Shown one piece after another: positions 24,134 through 32,252 of a DNA stretch of 50,142 nt. A model generated the notes under the pieces. It was not told where the DNA came from. It made no database searches and was given only the letters and a program-made list of their open reading frames with translations. The number at the start of each line of letters is the position of its first letter. Positions within the stretch are counted from its first letter, which is position 1. The stretch comes from Nanobdellota archaeon (GTDB lineage Archaea > Nanobdellota > Nanobdellia > Parvarchaeales > Parvarchaeaceae). The position numbers and the translations under genes are program-made. The stretch covers positions 1 to 50,142 of the forward strand of contig JAKASS010000007.1 in NCBI GenBank assembly GCA_021818905.1, given 5' to 3'.

Positions 24134-24487
24134 TTAGGCTGTGCTTACCCCCCTGCCCCCAATTTTAAATACTTTTATGCCAGCAGATTTAGCCCGACCC
24201 AAAAGTTCCCTATCGCTCGAGATTATGGCTAAGTTTTCTTTTTTAGCCGTATCTAATATATTATCGTCTACTTTGCCACTGTTCTCGGTCCTCAAGACGT
24301 TTATTCTATAAAGACCAAGCCACTTAATCACGTCATTTCTTCCTAGCTTTTTCAGCTCTCCAACGCAAGGTGATATAATATAAAATGAAAATGAGTCTGA
24401 GAAAGATTTATCGAATTCAGAGTATAAGTCCGTTTTATTATCAAAAAAATATATCAGTGAATTTGTGTCTACAAGGACTTTAGTCAT
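24134..24487 (-). CDS. PIN-domain protein of the rps6e-aIF2-gamma operon (FCF1-like)
   Basis: I start it at MTKVLVDTNSLIYFF (24487), which overlaps the end of the aIF2-gamma gene by 8 bases; the longer frame begins 21 bases upstream. Acidic PIN residues are D in LVDTNSL, E in CVGELKKLG, D in VDDNILDTA and D in IISSDRELL. In many archaea a PIN protein of the FCF1/NOB1-related group lies directly after aIF2-gamma and is linked to rRNA processing, so this is more likely a housekeeping RNase than a VapC toxin. The short cluster of C runs near its 3' end (24148-24160) encodes KIGGRGVST. Confidence 0.8.
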   Translation of the reverse strand: MTKVLVDTNSLIYFFDNKTDLYSEFDKSFSDSFSFYIISPCVGELKKLGRNDVIKWLGLYRINVLRTENSGKVDDNILDTAKKENLAIISSDRELLGRAKSAGIKVFKIGGRGVSTA

Positions 24488-25673
24488 AGATAGTTCCTGA
24501 GCCTGCAAGAACCCAAACGTTTTCTACCTTCCTGGAGATTATCGCCTTGTCGCCAGTGTAATATGGCAGATAAGAATTGTTCAATGTTATTCCTACTTTA
24601 TCGTTCGAAACCGATGAAACCGTGCCAAGAACTTTTGCTGCTAGGACGTTTAACAACACAACCTCATTTTTCTGCAGCTGCTTTTTGAAAACGTTTTTCT
24701 CCTTTTCAGCTAGCGGAGAGTATGTTATTGCTATCTTGTTCTTAAAATTCGGCGGTGCCTCATTTGAAGTAACCAAACTGCCGGCAAGACTGTCTCGTCT
24801 GCTAAGCGAAGGATCCAATTTTGTTTTTACGCCTATAGTCAAACCAGGACCTGCCTTCTGCTCTTGCCCGAACTCGCTTTGTATCTGTATTATCTCCGTG
24901 TTTACGGGTTTCCAAGAGTTTTTTATAAAAATGCCTGGGTAGATCGTGACTTTATCACCAACCCCTAGCTCGCCTTCCTTAAGGCCTCCGCCCAACACTC
25001 CACCGCTTAATTTTGATATTTCTGTACCGGGTTTGTTTACGTCGAAACTTCTTACCACGAGCATTTCCGGTTTCTCGTTGCTTTTTTCTTCATCTACGGT
25101 GAACTTTCCTATTTCCTGAATAAGTTCTATTATATTAATGTCATTTATCGAGAATACGGGTATTATCTTCATGTCGTTAAATCCGTTTTTCGAAAGAAAT
25201 TCTTTTATTTCCTTGTAGTTCTGCCTAGCTCTTTCCGCGCCTACCAAGTCTACTTTTGTCTGAGCAACGACTAAGTTTTTTACGCCTATTATTTTTATTG
25301 CTTCTAGGTGTTCCTCGGTTTGTGGCTGTGGGCACTTTTGATTCGCAGCTATTACCAGAACCGCTCCGCTAACTAACGACGCCCCGCCCAACATTATCGT
25401 CATCAATGTCCTGTGGCCGGGCGAATCTATTATCGAAACTCTAAAATGGGGGGTCGCTTTTTGCCCGCAAGTTTCACATTTTTCATTGCGGCTGAACGCT
25501 CCGCACTTATTACACTTGCATATAAAAAAATGAGCATAGCCAAGACGTATTGTTATCCCGCGCTTTCTTTCCTCACTGTGTCTTAAAGTAGATTCATTTG
25601 CCAAAGCCCTGACAAGAGTTGTTTTACCGTCTGCGAAACTTCCGACAACATCTATTATAATATCTTCGACCAT
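24480..25673 (-). CDS. eif2g: Translation initiation factor aIF2 gamma subunit
   Basis: The 397-residue GTPase delivers initiator tRNA to the small ribosomal subunit. A G domain with a zinc knuckle (CKCNKCG...CETCG, about 53-70), switch II DSPGHRTLM and the two beta-barrel domains (GGVLGGGLKEGELGVGDKVT and following) identify it. It is unusual in two nucleotide-binding motifs: the P-loop is GSFADGKTT instead of GHVDHGKTT, and the base-recognition motif is TKVD instead of NKID. Length is slightly short of the usual 410. It lies between rps6e (1-base overlap) and the PIN gene, a widely conserved archaeal order. Confidence 0.93.
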   Translation of the reverse strand: MVEDIIIDVVGSFADGKTTLVRALANESTLRHSEERKRGITIRLGYAHFFICKCNKCGAFSRNEKCETCGQKATPHFRVSIIDSPGHRTLMTIMLGGASLVSGAVLVIAANQKCPQPQTEEHLEAIKIIGVKNLVVAQTKVDLVGAERARQNYKEIKEFLSKNGFNDMKIIPVFSINDINIIELIQEIGKFTVDEEKSNEKPEMLVVRSFDVNKPGTEISKLSGGVLGGGLKEGELGVGDKVTIYPGIFIKNSWKPVNTEIIQIQSEFGQEQKAGPGLTIGVKTKLDPSLSRRDSLAGSLVTSNEAPPNFKNKIAITYSPLAEKEKNVFKKQLQKNEVVLLNVLAAKVLGTVSSVSNDKVGITLNNSYLPYYTGDKAIISRKVENVWVLAGSGTIYD

Positions 25674-26050
25674 TATTCTTTCTTCGTTCCTAGTACTTCA
25701 TCCAGTGCTCTCGGGCCGTATTTGGTTATCTTCAGGTTCACCTGTGAAGTGAATTGGCTAACGGTATTTCCTGCAACGCTTTTTCTTCGTCTTATACCTT
25801 GTTTATTTCCTACGCCTTTTTCAATGAGTATCTTTTTGAGCCCTATGCCTTCGATTTCCTTTCGCATCGGTGTCCCGGTCATGTAGCTGCCTCCGCTCAT
25901 TACGGCACTGTAGCCATCAAGACCCATAAATGACAGGTCTATCTCTTCGCCTAACCGCTTACTAGATAATGAAAGCGCTTCGTCTGCCGACAGAGACTTA
26001 TTATAAGATTTTCCGGTTTTTGGATCGCTTACGACGACCTTGGTTTCCAT
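25673..26050 (-). CDS. rps6e: 30S ribosomal protein S6e
   Basis: The 125-residue protein matches archaeal S6e: VVVSDPKTGKSYNKSLSADE at the N-terminus, LGEEIDLSFMGLDGYSAVMSG, then GSYMTGTPMRKEIEG and GIRRRKSVAGNTVSQFTSQV. It is part of the small ribosomal subunit. Its stop overlaps the aIF2-gamma start by one base, so translation is probably coupled. A TATA-like box, TATTTATAT, lies at 26074-26082, about 30 bases upstream. Confidence 0.95.
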   Translation of the reverse strand: METKVVVSDPKTGKSYNKSLSADEALSLSSKRLGEEIDLSFMGLDGYSAVMSGGSYMTGTPMRKEIEGIGLKKILIEKGVGNKQGIRRRKSVAGNTVSQFTSQVNLKITKYGPRALDEVLGTKKE

Positions 26051-26073
26051 AGGATTAACTAACTTTCGATTAG

Positions 26074-26082
26074 TATTTATAT
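26074..26082 (-). promoter_or_regulatory. Putative TATA box of the rps6e operon
   Basis: On the minus strand ATATAAATA begins about 30 bases before the rps6e ATG, inside a 58-base divergent region shared with the diphthamide-synthase-like gene. It fits a transcript with a very short or no leader. Confidence 0.5.
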
Positions 26083-26108
26083 GTTATGTTTACAATCAAT
26101 AACTTAAT

Positions 26109-26795
26109 GTGGAAATGATGTTTGTAGAAGCGAGATACAAGGGAAAAATGAGCGCTAAGTTCGTCAAAGATATACAGGATAAGATAGCACCGTACAAGAA
26201 GATAAACCTGGTTGGTTCCATACAGTATCTTGATCAGATGCAGGACTTCAAAGAAAGAACGCCGGGAAAAGAATTTGTAATAAAACAATCTTTTTATAGG
26301 GCAAAGCACCCCGGTCAGATACTTGGTTGTGACGTATACGCGGCGGATTGCCCTGATTGCGACGCGACCTTGGCCTTTACCCAAGGAGTATTCCATGTAT
26401 TGGGCATACCTGTAAAATTTGGAAAGGTCGTAATAAATGCCGACCCGGAAAGCGAGACAGTAACGATAATAGAGCAGAAAGTGGCGGACAAATATAGAAA
26501 AAGAATACTTCAGGGAGTAGGCCTTGCACTAAATGCTAAGAAGATAATGTTCGTGGAATCTACAAAAGCTGGCCAGACATATGGCGTTAAATTATTGAAG
26601 AAAGCCTTGGAAGAAAAGGGGACGAAGATTTATTCGATAGTCGGCGACGAAATAAACTACAACCGTCTTAATGAATTTAGAGACATAGACGTTTTCATAA
26701 ATACGGCGTGCCAAAGGATCGCGATAGACGATATGGAAAAAGTAGAAAAACCTATAATAAACGCGGAAGACCTGGAACCTTATTTACTTAGATAA
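26109..26795 (+). CDS. Short diphthamide-synthase-like (Dph2) protein
   Basis: The 228-residue protein corresponds to the second and third domains of archaeal Dph2. HPGQILGCDVYAAD (C74) and INTACQRIAIDD (C201) match two of the three iron-sulfur Cys motifs, and FTQGVFHVLGIPV matches the usual DGxFHPLG segment. The first domain and its Cys are missing, because the gene starts directly after the rps6e promoter. Extra Cys residues occur in ADCPDC (81, 84) and could complete a cluster. Dph2 normally starts diphthamide formation on elongation factor 2. Whether this short form can do so is open; start could also be Met3 or Met4. Confidence 0.75.
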   Translation: MEMMFVEARYKGKMSAKFVKDIQDKIAPYKKINLVGSIQYLDQMQDFKERTPGKEFVIKQSFYRAKHPGQILGCDVYAADCPDCDATLAFTQGVFHVLGIPVKFGKVVINADPESETVTIIEQKVADKYRKRILQGVGLALNAKKIMFVESTKAGQTYGVKLLKKALEEKGTKIYSIVGDEINYNRLNEFRDIDVFINTACQRIAIDDMEKVEKPIINAEDLEPYLLR

Positions 26796-26841
26796 CTTAC
26801 TTTATAGATAATTATTTATAGCAAGATTAACTCTCATAGAC

Positions 26842-27768
26842 ATGAAAGCACTGGTTACTGGCGGCGCCGGTTTTATTGGCTCTCATATCGTTAGACGCTT
26901 AATAAATGACGGTTGGGACGTCACTGTTTTGGATAATTTCCACACTGGGAATTTAAAAAACCTGAAAGACGTAGAAAAGAGGTATACTCTAGTAAAAGGA
27001 GACGCTTCTAAGATACAAACATTACCAAAATTTGACGCTGTTTTCCATCATGGGATATATTCTTCGACACCGATGTATCGTGACGATCCTACTTTAGTAG
27101 CAAAAGCTATTTCTGATTTTGTTTCTGTTCTAGAATATTGCAGAAAGAATAAAGTAAAATTGGTTTTTGCTTCCAGTTCTTCTATATATAATGGCTATAC
27201 TCCGCCGCACAGAGAAGACATGCTTCCTTTTGTTACGGACTTCTATACAGAAGCGAGATACCCGATGGAAAGACTCTCTAACCTATACCAGCAGATGTTC
27301 GGCTTTGAGTACTGTGCACTTAGATACTTCAGCGTTTATGGTGACCATGAAGAAAGCAAAAAATCCTATGCAAATGTGGTTTCTCAAATAATTTGGAAAG
27401 GATTACTAAAAAAGCCGATAAGAATCTATGGCGACGGCTCCCAGCGAAGAGATCTAGTTCACGTAGACGATGTAGTTGATGCAACTATTCTCTGCTCTAA
27501 AAAGAACGTGACCGGAGTATTCAATATAGGCAATGGAAAATCTTATTCATTCATGGATGAGATAAAACTAGTCAACAGAAATCTAGATAATGAAGTAAAA
27601 ATGGAGTTCGTGCCAAATCCATTAAAAAATTATGTAGACATAGTCGAAGCCGACACCACTAAAATGAAAAAAGTGCTTGGCTTTACACCTAAAGTCTCTA
27701 TAGAAGAAGGCGTAAAGAGGACCGTAGAGTATTACAAATCTCTAAAAAATGTACCGGATATAACTTAA
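26842..27768 (+). CDS. NAD-dependent epimerase/dehydratase (GalE-like)
   Basis: The 308-residue short-chain dehydrogenase-type protein begins ALVTGGAGFIGSHIVRRLIN, the NAD-binding Rossmann motif. FASSSSIYNG supplies the catalytic Ser/Thr region, and LRYFSVYGDHEESKKSYANV with YGDGSQRRDLVHVDDVVDA is typical of nucleotide-sugar epimerases. The active-site YxxxK appears as YPMER, so the Lys is replaced by Arg if the alignment is right. It probably acts on UDP- or dTDP-sugars for surface glycans. It lies downstream of the Dph2-like gene by 46 bases and ends near a likely terminator. Confidence 0.85.
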   Translation: MKALVTGGAGFIGSHIVRRLINDGWDVTVLDNFHTGNLKNLKDVEKRYTLVKGDASKIQTLPKFDAVFHHGIYSSTPMYRDDPTLVAKAISDFVSVLEYCRKNKVKLVFASSSSIYNGYTPPHREDMLPFVTDFYTEARYPMERLSNLYQQMFGFEYCALRYFSVYGDHEESKKSYANVVSQIIWKGLLKKPIRIYGDGSQRRDLVHVDDVVDATILCSKKNVTGVFNIGNGKSYSFMDEIKLVNRNLDNEVKMEFVPNPLKNYVDIVEADTTKMKKVLGFTPKVSIEEGVKRTVEYYKSLKNVPDIT

Positions 27769-27786
27769 ATTCTTAATTAAAAAAGT

Positions 27787-27843
27787 GCCTCAATGTAAGC
27801 CAAAAATCAAACCTGCATCGAGGCGGGAGGATATCCCTTTTTT
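27787..27843. terminator. Hairpin between convergent genes
   Basis: GCCTCAATG (27787-27795) can pair with CATCGAGGC (27816-27824), with one mismatch. GGGATATCC-type and T-rich sequence (CCCTTTTTTAGGG) follows. The site separates the convergent epimerase gene and the gene at 27859, so it could end transcription from either side. Confidence 0.4.
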
Positions 27844-27858
27844 AGGGAGCGCGATATT

Positions 27859-28758
27859 TTATTCCTCGTATCCCTGGCTTTTTGCCTGTGGTATTAACGC
27901 CATAAAAGTCGCTGGGTCAAGTTTGTCCATTAAACCTTTAAGATGATTGTAATCTACCTTTTGTATTTCACGTTGGTATGTCTGGGCAAGCAAGTTTGTT
28001 ATGTACTTTTGGTGCTCATGTTTCATGTCGTCTTTAAGTGAACCAACAAGACTCTGATAAGCCTTTTTCCCGCTTTCTATTATTGCCTTTGCATCTTCTT
28101 CGCTGCCTTTACCGGCTTTCACGTAGTTGTCTACGGCACCTTTTGATGTCAGCTTATCATAGTAAGTATCCACATTTGATGCATCGTTACTCTTAACTTT
28201 GTCGTTAAGCTCCTTTAGCATCGTCCCAAGTTCGGCGGCTCTTGCTCCGGAAGTATGGTAATCAAGGCCTGGCGCTTTCGAAACCAGGTCGCCTAATGCA
28301 ATACCGTACATGCCTGAATTTAAGAAAAGCCCTACGCCCATCGCTCTGTGGTGCTCCTCTTTCAGAGCGCCCTTTATTTTTTTTGCATATGGACCTAAAA
28401 ATGCTTTTGCATGGTTAAGTGCATCTTCGAAACCTTGTTTTGTCAGGCTACCATTGGTTATATGTCTCTGCAAAGCATCCATCATCAATGCTATGTCCAT
28501 TCTTTCGTCTTTATTTGGTATTTCCTGGACTAACTCTGAAAGGACTTGATACAGATTTTTACCGGCCGCATTTAGATTAAAACTTTCGTGGCCCCCGGTC
28601 CTATTGTAATTTAAAGCTATCGCTGCAGCATTATGATACACCGCAAAATTTGTAGCGTTTAAGATATCCTCCAGCAGTATCTCTTGTTTTGGTGCTGCCG
28701 GTCCGAGTTTCTGCTCCAAGCCGCCACCTTTAACCGATTTTTTTGCATCTGCTGTCAT
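27859..28758 (-). CDS. Hypothetical helical protein
   Basis: I do not recognise this 299-residue protein. It is soluble, with no signal peptide or membrane span. Composition and periodicity suggest an all-helical chain (ILLEDILNATNFAVYHNAAA, MDIALMMDALQRHITNGSLT, AKAFLGPYAKKIKGALKEEH). Histidines are clustered in KEEHHRAMG and LKDDMKHEHQK, which could bind metal. It is monocistronic, preceded by ATTTACCTCCCACG-like sequence that includes GGGAGGTAAAC on the coding strand, a plausible ribosome-binding site. This implies a leadered and perhaps abundant message. A lineage-specific protein is likely. Confidence 0.72.
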   Translation of the reverse strand: MTADAKKSVKGGGLEQKLGPAAPKQEILLEDILNATNFAVYHNAAAIALNYNRTGGHESFNLNAAGKNLYQVLSELVQEIPNKDERMDIALMMDALQRHITNGSLTKQGFEDALNHAKAFLGPYAKKIKGALKEEHHRAMGVGLFLNSGMYGIALGDLVSKAPGLDYHTSGARAAELGTMLKELNDKVKSNDASNVDTYYDKLTSKGAVDNYVKAGKGSEEDAKAIIESGKKAYQSLVGSLKDDMKHEHQKYITNLLAQTYQREIQKVDYNHLKGLMDKLDPATFMALIPQAKSQGYEE

Positions 28759-28889
28759 GTTTACCTCCCACGTTTATAACTTATTACTTACTAGTAAAGA
28801 AATTATCTAGTATATAAACCTTTACGCAAGGCGCGGTATTGTAAATATTCTAAAAATAAGTAGAAATACAAATCGCTCCAAAAAGTTTT

Positions 28890-29666
28890 TTATTTCTGTG
28901 TAACGCCAGTTATAAGTTTACTATTTATCATCCTTGCAAGTTTATCCGAAAAACCCTCTTTCATTCCGTTTAGTCTTATTATCTGAACGGCTTCTTTTGA
29001 TTGTTTTACGTAGAAAGATTCGCCTGCGCTCATGTCTGCTATCGATATCCCATCTTGCATTAGAGATCCGCGCCCTTTTACGACTTCTACGCATATCTCA
29101 GAATCTGCATTAAGGACGAGAGGATTCGAAAGAAGACTTTCGGTAAATAGAAAGTTTAGACATACCACCTTTTCGCTTAATATTATGGGCCCGTGTGCAT
29201 TTCGGTTATACGCAGTAGAACCGACGTTCCCTGTTATAAGAACCCCGTCCCCGCTGATAAGATACGGATAAAGGAGTTTTTTCTTATCTTTTTCTACTTG
29301 GTATACTTTAAAGAAAACTTCTTTTACAATATTCCTTAAAAGCGCCTCGTTTACCGCGAAATAGGTTTTGTCTTTGTATCTTATCTCTATTTTCTTGCTT
29401 AATTCTTCTATGGTGTATTCATTGCGTTTCAATTTATTTATTATGGTGTCGATTTTGCTTAAACCGATATCAGAATAATATCCAGTGCTGCCGCTTTCTT
29501 CTCCTCTGATCGGCAAGATTGGCCCATCAAAACTACGCGCCGCTTCTATGAATGTGCCATCGCCCCCTACCGCGATGCATATTTTTGCGTCGTCACTTAT
29601 TTCAAATTCTTTGTAAAGACTTTTGAGCGCGGGATACTGTCTCTTTGCTATGAGCTTTATTTTCAT
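28890..29666 (-). CDS. nadK: NAD kinase
   Basis: The 258-residue protein phosphorylates NAD to NADP. The catalytic and ATP-binding GGDGTFIEAAR motif is at about 34-44. NEALL follows at about 105, then SGDGVLITGNVGSTAYNRNA (about 139-158) is the NAD-binding motif. Length fits archaeal NadK. It is the last gene of a minus-strand NAD run with nadE, prs and pncA, 24 bases after prs. A second, degenerate homologue lies at 33689. Confidence 0.9.
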   Translation of the reverse strand: MKIKLIAKRQYPALKSLYKEFEISDDAKICIAVGGDGTFIEAARSFDGPILPIRGEESGSTGYYSDIGLSKIDTIINKLKRNEYTIEELSKKIEIRYKDKTYFAVNEALLRNIVKEVFFKVYQVEKDKKKLLYPYLISGDGVLITGNVGSTAYNRNAHGPIILSEKVVCLNFLFTESLLSNPLVLNADSEICVEVVKGRGSLMQDGISIADMSAGESFYVKQSKEAVQIIRLNGMKEGFSDKLARMINSKLITGVTQK

Positions 29667-29689
29667 ATTATTAATTGTGCCTTTTCTTT

Positions 29690-30598
29690 TTAAAAAGTGC
29701 CCTTGGCTTCAAGGACGCTGAATACTCCTTCACCTATAACCTTAGATAAATCTACGATTTTGGCGTGAGAGTTCGGTATAGTATTCGAACCTATTATATC
29801 TCTAATACCTGCTTTTTTGAGTTTACCATAACATCCTCCAGCCATTATTAGATGTGCTGCCATCACAGATATCTTGCCAGCATTGTTTTTCCTTGCGAAC
29901 TTGGCTGCATTTAAGATCGTGCCACCGGTGCTTATTATGTCGTCTACTATTATTACATTGCGACCGCCAAAATCGTATTTGTTCCCTTTCTTCAAAGTGA
30001 CTTCTCCGCTTTTCCTGTTTCTTTCTTTATTCAGATACGTATAATCTGTTTTTAGTATAACCGCCAGCTCTTCAGCTCGTTGTATTGCTCCGTGATCCGG
30101 CGCTAGCACTACAGGCTTTTTAGCTTCTTTGCTTAATGAATGCGCAAGCGTTGGTATCGGGTCTATTATCAAAGTTTTGCCCTCAAATGCTTCAAATGAT
30201 TCTGCCCTATGCGGTTCGACTGTAACAAGTGACTCTACCCCCATAGTGCCTATTATCCTAAGAATCGCTTCTATACTTACTGGTTCGCCTTCATTAAAGC
30301 GTTGATTCTGTCGCGCATAAGCAAGATAAGGAATAACAAGTATAATTGTTTCTGGACTAAAGCTTTTGACCGCGTCTAATAGCAAAAATAATTCTATAAT
30401 ATGTTTATCCTGTGGTGGGTAAGTAGACTGCACAAGAACTATATTTTTACCAGATAAATTTTTTGGTATTCTAACGTAAGATTCTCCGTCTGGCAATATC
30501 TTATTCTCTACTTTTATTAATGGGAGCTTTAAAAATTTTGATAGCCCTTCCGCTATTCCATTTGATGCGGTGCCGCTCAAAATTACTGTATTATCCAT
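29690..30598 (-). CDS. prs: Ribose-phosphate pyrophosphokinase (PRPP synthetase)
   Basis: I start it at MDNTVILSGTASNGIAEGL (30598), just after the nadE stop; the longer frame overlaps nadE. The 302-residue enzyme makes PRPP from ribose 5-phosphate and ATP. PDGESYVRIP, LVQSTYPPQDKHIIELFLLL, LAYARQNQRFNEGEP and the PRPP-binding loop VIIVDDIISTGGTI identify it. PRPP is the co-substrate of the nicotinate phosphoribosyltransferase encoded at 32253, which explains its place among NAD genes. Confidence 0.92.
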   Translation of the reverse strand: MDNTVILSGTASNGIAEGLSKFLKLPLIKVENKILPDGESYVRIPKNLSGKNIVLVQSTYPPQDKHIIELFLLLDAVKSFSPETIILVIPYLAYARQNQRFNEGEPVSIEAILRIIGTMGVESLVTVEPHRAESFEAFEGKTLIIDPIPTLAHSLSKEAKKPVVLAPDHGAIQRAEELAVILKTDYTYLNKERNRKSGEVTLKKGNKYDFGGRNVIIVDDIISTGGTILNAAKFARKNNAGKISVMAAHLIMAGGCYGKLKKAGIRDIIGSNTIPNSHAKIVDLSKVIGEGVFSVLEAKGTF

Positions 30599-30599
30599 A

Positions 30600-31454
30600 T
30601 TATTTCTTGCCGCCGTGCAAATTAAAATCATTAATCACTGGTGGAGAAGGCGGCGTTAAGTCTTTATGCATGTTCACTTTCTCCATCTGAATTATTTTTT
30701 CTATAACTTCGTCTTTCACTCCCAATTTTGCTGACAACTGGTTTACTCCCCATTTTTCCCCGGAATCTTTCAAATAATAAAAAATTCTGTCGATAATCGT
30801 ATAATCTAGATCCAATTCGGCTTCCGCAGTCTGTCCAGTCCAAAGTCTAGGGGACGGTTTTTTGGCGGATATTGCTTTCATTACGAGTACGTTCTCCTTC
30901 TCTGCTATATAATCCAGAAGCATTCTCACTTGTGTTTTGTATATGTACTCGGGAACGTTTATGTCAACGCCACCGTCTCCATATTTTGTGTAATAACCTA
31001 AGATGTGCTCGCTCCTGTCGTCTGTGCCTACAACAAGCGCGTTATTTTTATTAGCTTCCTTATATAAAAGAACCATCCTTATCCTTGCTTTTATGTTTGC
31101 ATATGCAATCCTGTTCTTTATTTTAAGAAGATCCTCATCGGATTTTATTACGGCGTTTACTATGTCGGTTATATTTATTTCTCTTCTGTTTATCCCCAAA
31201 TCTTTTATCACTTCTTCTCCATGCAAGATGTCTTCTTTTGGAGTTACTTCGTCCTCAGGCAAGAGAACTCCTATAACGTTTTCTTTTCCTATCGCCTTTG
31301 CGGTTATATAAGCTGTTATTGCCGAGTCGCTGCCGCCAGAAATTCCTATAACTGCTGTTTTTATCGCTGCTTTTTTAAAATAATCTTTTACCCAACTAAT
31401 TCCATAGCTAAGTGCCTTTTCTGGGTCTATCTCTAATTCTACAGGAACTTTCAT
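30600..31454 (-). CDS. nadE: NH3-dependent NAD synthetase
   Basis: The 284-residue enzyme converts nicotinate adenine dinucleotide to NAD using ATP and ammonia. The PP-loop motif GISGGSDSAITAYIT lies at about 38-52. Later motifs are VVGTDDRSEHILGYYTKYGD and AKKPSPRLWTGQTAEAELDL. No glutaminase domain is attached, so free ammonia is the nitrogen donor. The prs ATG begins 2 bases after its stop, and pncA lies 6 bases upstream, consistent with one operon. A C-terminal HGGKK tail is unremarkable. Confidence 0.93.
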   Translation of the reverse strand: MKVPVELEIDPEKALSYGISWVKDYFKKAAIKTAVIGISGGSDSAITAYITAKAIGKENVIGVLLPEDEVTPKEDILHGEEVIKDLGINRREINITDIVNAVIKSDEDLLKIKNRIAYANIKARIRMVLLYKEANKNNALVVGTDDRSEHILGYYTKYGDGGVDINVPEYIYKTQVRMLLDYIAEKENVLVMKAISAKKPSPRLWTGQTAEAELDLDYTIIDRIFYYLKDSGEKWGVNQLSAKLGVKDEVIEKIIQMEKVNMHKDLTPPSPPVINDFNLHGGKK

Positions 31455-31460
31455 ACGAAC

Positions 31461-32090
31461 CTAATTGTGCTGGATGTCTTCTATAACTTGTTTTGAATCT
31501 TTTAATTTTGCGCCGTAAGAAAACTCCAGGTTCTTTAGACCTCTTTCGTGGTCCTCCTGAGTACACGCGTCTACGCAGTCTTTTATTATCACTATATTAT
31601 AACCCCTGAAGAATGCGCCCGCGGACGTATGCGTATCGCATATGTTTGTATCTAAACCGGTTATGTAGATAGTGCTTACGTTTAGCCTTCTTAGTACTTG
31701 ATCCAATGCCGTTTCATAAAAACCGCTATAGGTTCCTTTCTCGACGTTGAAAAGGGAGTGTCCAGTTAGGTCTAACTTTGCATCTAAAGATCCGCCCCTG
31801 TGAAATGTAAGCATGCCTTTACTAGGAAGTTCTTTGATTATCTGCGCTCCTTCGCTGCCTTCCATAGCGTGATCGCCCCATCTACCATGATTTCTTGTAA
31901 GTTCGGTATCCGACTTCCTATGGGCATCACTACAATATATAACTGGGACTCCTTTGTCCACCGCATTTTTTATAACTTCTTTTATCCTGGGAACTATATT
32001 TTTACCGCGCTCGCAATACGCTCCTGAATTATACCCTCCCTTTACAAAATCGTTCAACATATCAATAACTAAAATTGCCATTTTTCCCAT
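31461..32090 (-). CDS. pncA: Nicotinamidase
   Basis: The 209-residue isochorismatase-fold enzyme hydrolyses nicotinamide to nicotinate. The active-site Asp is in LVIDMLNDFVKGG (residue about 10), a second catalytic region in HRGGSLDAKLDLTG, and the nucleophilic Cys in ITGLDTNICDTHTSAGAFF. The metal-binding D/H set is partly visible (YCSDAHRKSD). It is the first gene of the minus-strand NAD operon and is preceded by AGGAGGTAAAAT on the coding strand, a good ribosome-binding site. Confidence 0.88.
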   Translation of the reverse strand: MGKMAILVIDMLNDFVKGGYNSGAYCERGKNIVPRIKEVIKNAVDKGVPVIYCSDAHRKSDTELTRNHGRWGDHAMEGSEGAQIIKELPSKGMLTFHRGGSLDAKLDLTGHSLFNVEKGTYSGFYETALDQVLRRLNVSTIYITGLDTNICDTHTSAGAFFRGYNIVIIKDCVDACTQEDHERGLKNLEFSYGAKLKDSKQVIEDIQHN

Positions 32091-32223
32091 ATTTTACCTC
32101 CTTAAATTTTTAAGTTACCCTAATATTATGATAACAATTGTCGGTTTAATATTGCCCTCTATAGGTAATTATTGCAGGCGCTTAATAAAAGATGGAAAAA
32201 TTGCCGCAAGTTATAAGGATAAA

Positions 32224-32231
32224 TTTAAAAA
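32224..32231 (+). promoter_or_regulatory. Putative TATA box of pncB
   Basis: TTTAAAAA lies 29 bases before the pncB ATG. The spacing fits a leaderless transcript in a 160-base divergent region with pncA. Confidence 0.5.
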
Positions 32232-32252
32232 GGACTTATTTACCATTGTTAT

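Noticed and set aside
24134-24487. VapC toxin
   Set aside because: It has no antitoxin gene and sits in the conserved rps6e-aIF2-gamma operon, which favours a housekeeping PIN protein.
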